Below, one piece after another: positions 62,903 to 64,000 of a stretch of 64,000 nt of DNA. Position 1 is the first letter of the stretch. Every line of letters begins with the position of its first letter. The notes below the pieces were generated by a model that ran no database searches, had not been told where the DNA came from, and worked only from the letters and a program-made list of their open reading frames with translations. This DNA comes from Falsiroseomonas sp. Lineage in GTDB: Bacteria; Pseudomonadota; Alphaproteobacteria; Acetobacterales; Acetobacteraceae. The DNA is taken from NCBI RefSeq assembly GCF_030695085.1, contig NZ_JAUYTS010000231.1:1-64000 (forward strand). The letters are read 5' to 3'. Made by a program: the position numbers and the translations under genes.

Positions 62903-64000
62903 ATGCCGCACCGTACGCTCGACAGCCTGGACGCCAAAGGCAAGCGGGTGCTGCTTCGCGCCGACCTCAACGTGCCGGTGCGCGACGGCGTCATCACCGA
63001 CCACACCCGCATCGAGCGTCTGGCGCCGACCATCCGCGAGCTGGCCGAGAAGGGCGCGCGCGTCATCGTCTGCAGCCATTTCGACCGGCCCAAGGGCAAG
63101 CGGGTGCCGGAGATGTCGCTGAAGCCGATGGTGGCGGCGCTGTCCGCCGCCCTCGATCGCCCGGTCGCCTGGGTGGATGACTGCATAGGGCCCGAGGCCG
63201 AGGCCGCCGCCGCCGGGCTGGCGGATGGCGAGGTGCTGCTGCTGGAGAATACCCGCTTCCACGCCGGCGAGGAGAAGAACGACCCGGCGCTGGCAGCGAG
63301 CCTGGCGAAGCTGGCCGAGGTGTTCGTGAACGACGCCTTTTCTGCCGCGCATCGCGCGCATGCGAGCACGGAAGGCGTGGCGCACCTGCTGCCGGCCTAT
63401 GCCGGGCGGCTGATGGAGGCGGAGCTGAAGGCGCTGGATGCGGCGCTCGGCAATCCGGCCCGCCCCGTGGTCGCCATTGTCGGCGGCGCCAAGATCTCCA
63501 CCAAGCTGGAGCTGCTTGGCAATTTGACGCGGCGGGTGAATGTGCTGGTGATCGGCGGCGCCATGGCCAACACCTTCCTCGCCGCCCAGGGCCACGCAAT
63601 GGGCCGGTCGCTGCAGGAAGCCGAGATGCATGAGACGGCGCGCACCATCATGGCGGAGGCGCAGGCCGCGAATTGCGAGATCCTGCTGCCGGTGGACCTG
63701 GTGGTGGCCGGCGAATTCGCCGCCCAGGCACCGCACCGCACCGTGGGCATCGACCGGGTGCCGGAGGATATGATGGCGCTGGATGTCGGGCCGGATACGG
63801 TGGAGCTGGTGGAGAAGCGGCTGCGCCAGGCTTCCACCCTGGTCTGGAACGGCCCCTTCGGCGCCTTCGAGATTCCGCCCTTCGACACCGCGACGGTGGC
63901 GGTGGCGCAATCCGTCGCCGGGCTCACGGCCTCCGCCGGGTTGAAATCCATCGCCGGTGGCGGCGACACGGTCTCCGCGCTGCGCCATGCCGGGGTGCTG
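62903..64000 (+). CDS. pgk: phosphoglycerate kinase (3' end beyond window)
   Basis: Transfers phosphate from 1,3-bisphosphoglycerate to ADP. The 366 visible codons contain [11 protein letters not shown] near the N-terminus, the hinge [10 protein letters not shown], and the nucleotide-loop [11 protein letters not shown]. It is cut off by the window edge about 30 codons before the usual end. GAGGA lies 10 nt upstream of the ATG. It is separated from gap by the convergent DUF6636-like gene. Confidence 0.97.
   Translation, partial: MPHRTLDSLDAKGKRVLLRADLNVPVRDGVITDHTRIERLAPTIRELAEKGARVIVCSHFDRPKGKRVPEMSLKPMVAALSAALDRPVAWVDDCIGPEAEAAAAGLADGEVLLLENTRFHAGEEKNDPALAASLAKLAEVFVNDAFSAAHRAHASTEGVAHLLPAYAGRLMEAELKALDAALGNPARPVVAIVGGAKISTKLELLGNLTRRVNVLVIGGAMANTFLAAQGHAMGRSLQEAEMHETARTIMAEAQAANCEILLPVDLVVAGEFAAQAPHRTVGIDRVPEDMMALDVGPDTVELVEKRLRQASTLVWNGPFGAFEIPPFDTATVAVAQSVAGLTASAGLKSIAGGGDTVSALRHAGVL

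Overview
The window is chromosomal DNA of a high-GC alphaproteobacterium. The family is most likely Acetobacteraceae (a Roseomonas-like soil or water organism). This is inferred from protein flavour and gene order; no rRNA is present to confirm it. Supporting signs are the ffh-rpsP-rimM-trmD-rplS-leuC-leuD run, lptC-lptA-lptB-rpoN-hpf, Hsp20 followed by DUF1150, a DUF2336 gene, rpmH-rnpA-yidD-yidC-engB, and very tight packing with many 4-bp start/stop overlaps. I see no rRNA, phage, insertion sequence, CRISPR array or obvious recent island. About 64 protein genes, one tRNA and several regulatory sites are supported.

Layout. 1-5614 (minus): the SRP/ribosome operon running into leucine biosynthesis. 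5777-9331 (minus): thrS, infC and a methyltransferase. 9470-10960: a NYN ribonuclease-like protein. 11025-13069 (minus): two glycosyltransferases. 13128-16954: a 2OG-Fe(II) oxygenase divergent from an FAH-family/hydrolase pair, then an epimerase-like SDR. 17025-19731: a TPR protein, a GST and a GH10 xylanase. The xylanase is translationally coupled to gltB, so gltD-gltB-xylanase reads as one minus-strand unit (18619-25696). 25887-27775: an NDUFA9-like SDR, tRNA-Leu(CAG) and RNase D. 28001-32642: LPS export (lptCAB), sigma-54 and the ribosome hibernation factor. 32647-34217 (minus): Hsp20, DUF1150 and a DJ-1/PfpI protein. 34387-36577: def-fmt-truA. 36656-40327 (minus): lysine biosynthesis (dapD, dapE), a membrane protein and an Ldh2-type dehydrogenase. 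40496-42978: a diguanylate cyclase coupled to a DUF2336 protein. 42995-47847 (minus): argB, a small secreted protein, and the rpmH-rnpA-yidD-yidC-engB membrane-insertion cluster. 48066-56799: redox, PHB-turnover, transport and hydrolase genes. 56907-64000: a coiled-coil protein, a VIT-family membrane protein, then tkt-gap-pgk, with pgk cut by the window end.

Most of the window is core metabolism. The less ordinary signals are mainly regulatory or architectural: a probable AUA start for infC, a ROSE-like RNA thermometer before hsp20, a perfect 36-nt hairpin inside the xylanase signal-peptide codons, paired palindromes before gltD, a sigma-54-like site ahead of the operon that encodes sigma-54, a LysR/CbbR-type box before tkt, a repeated promoter form ending in ATGGTCCG, and a C-tract/G-quadruplex element just after leuD. 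I found no multi-gene system that I would call new.
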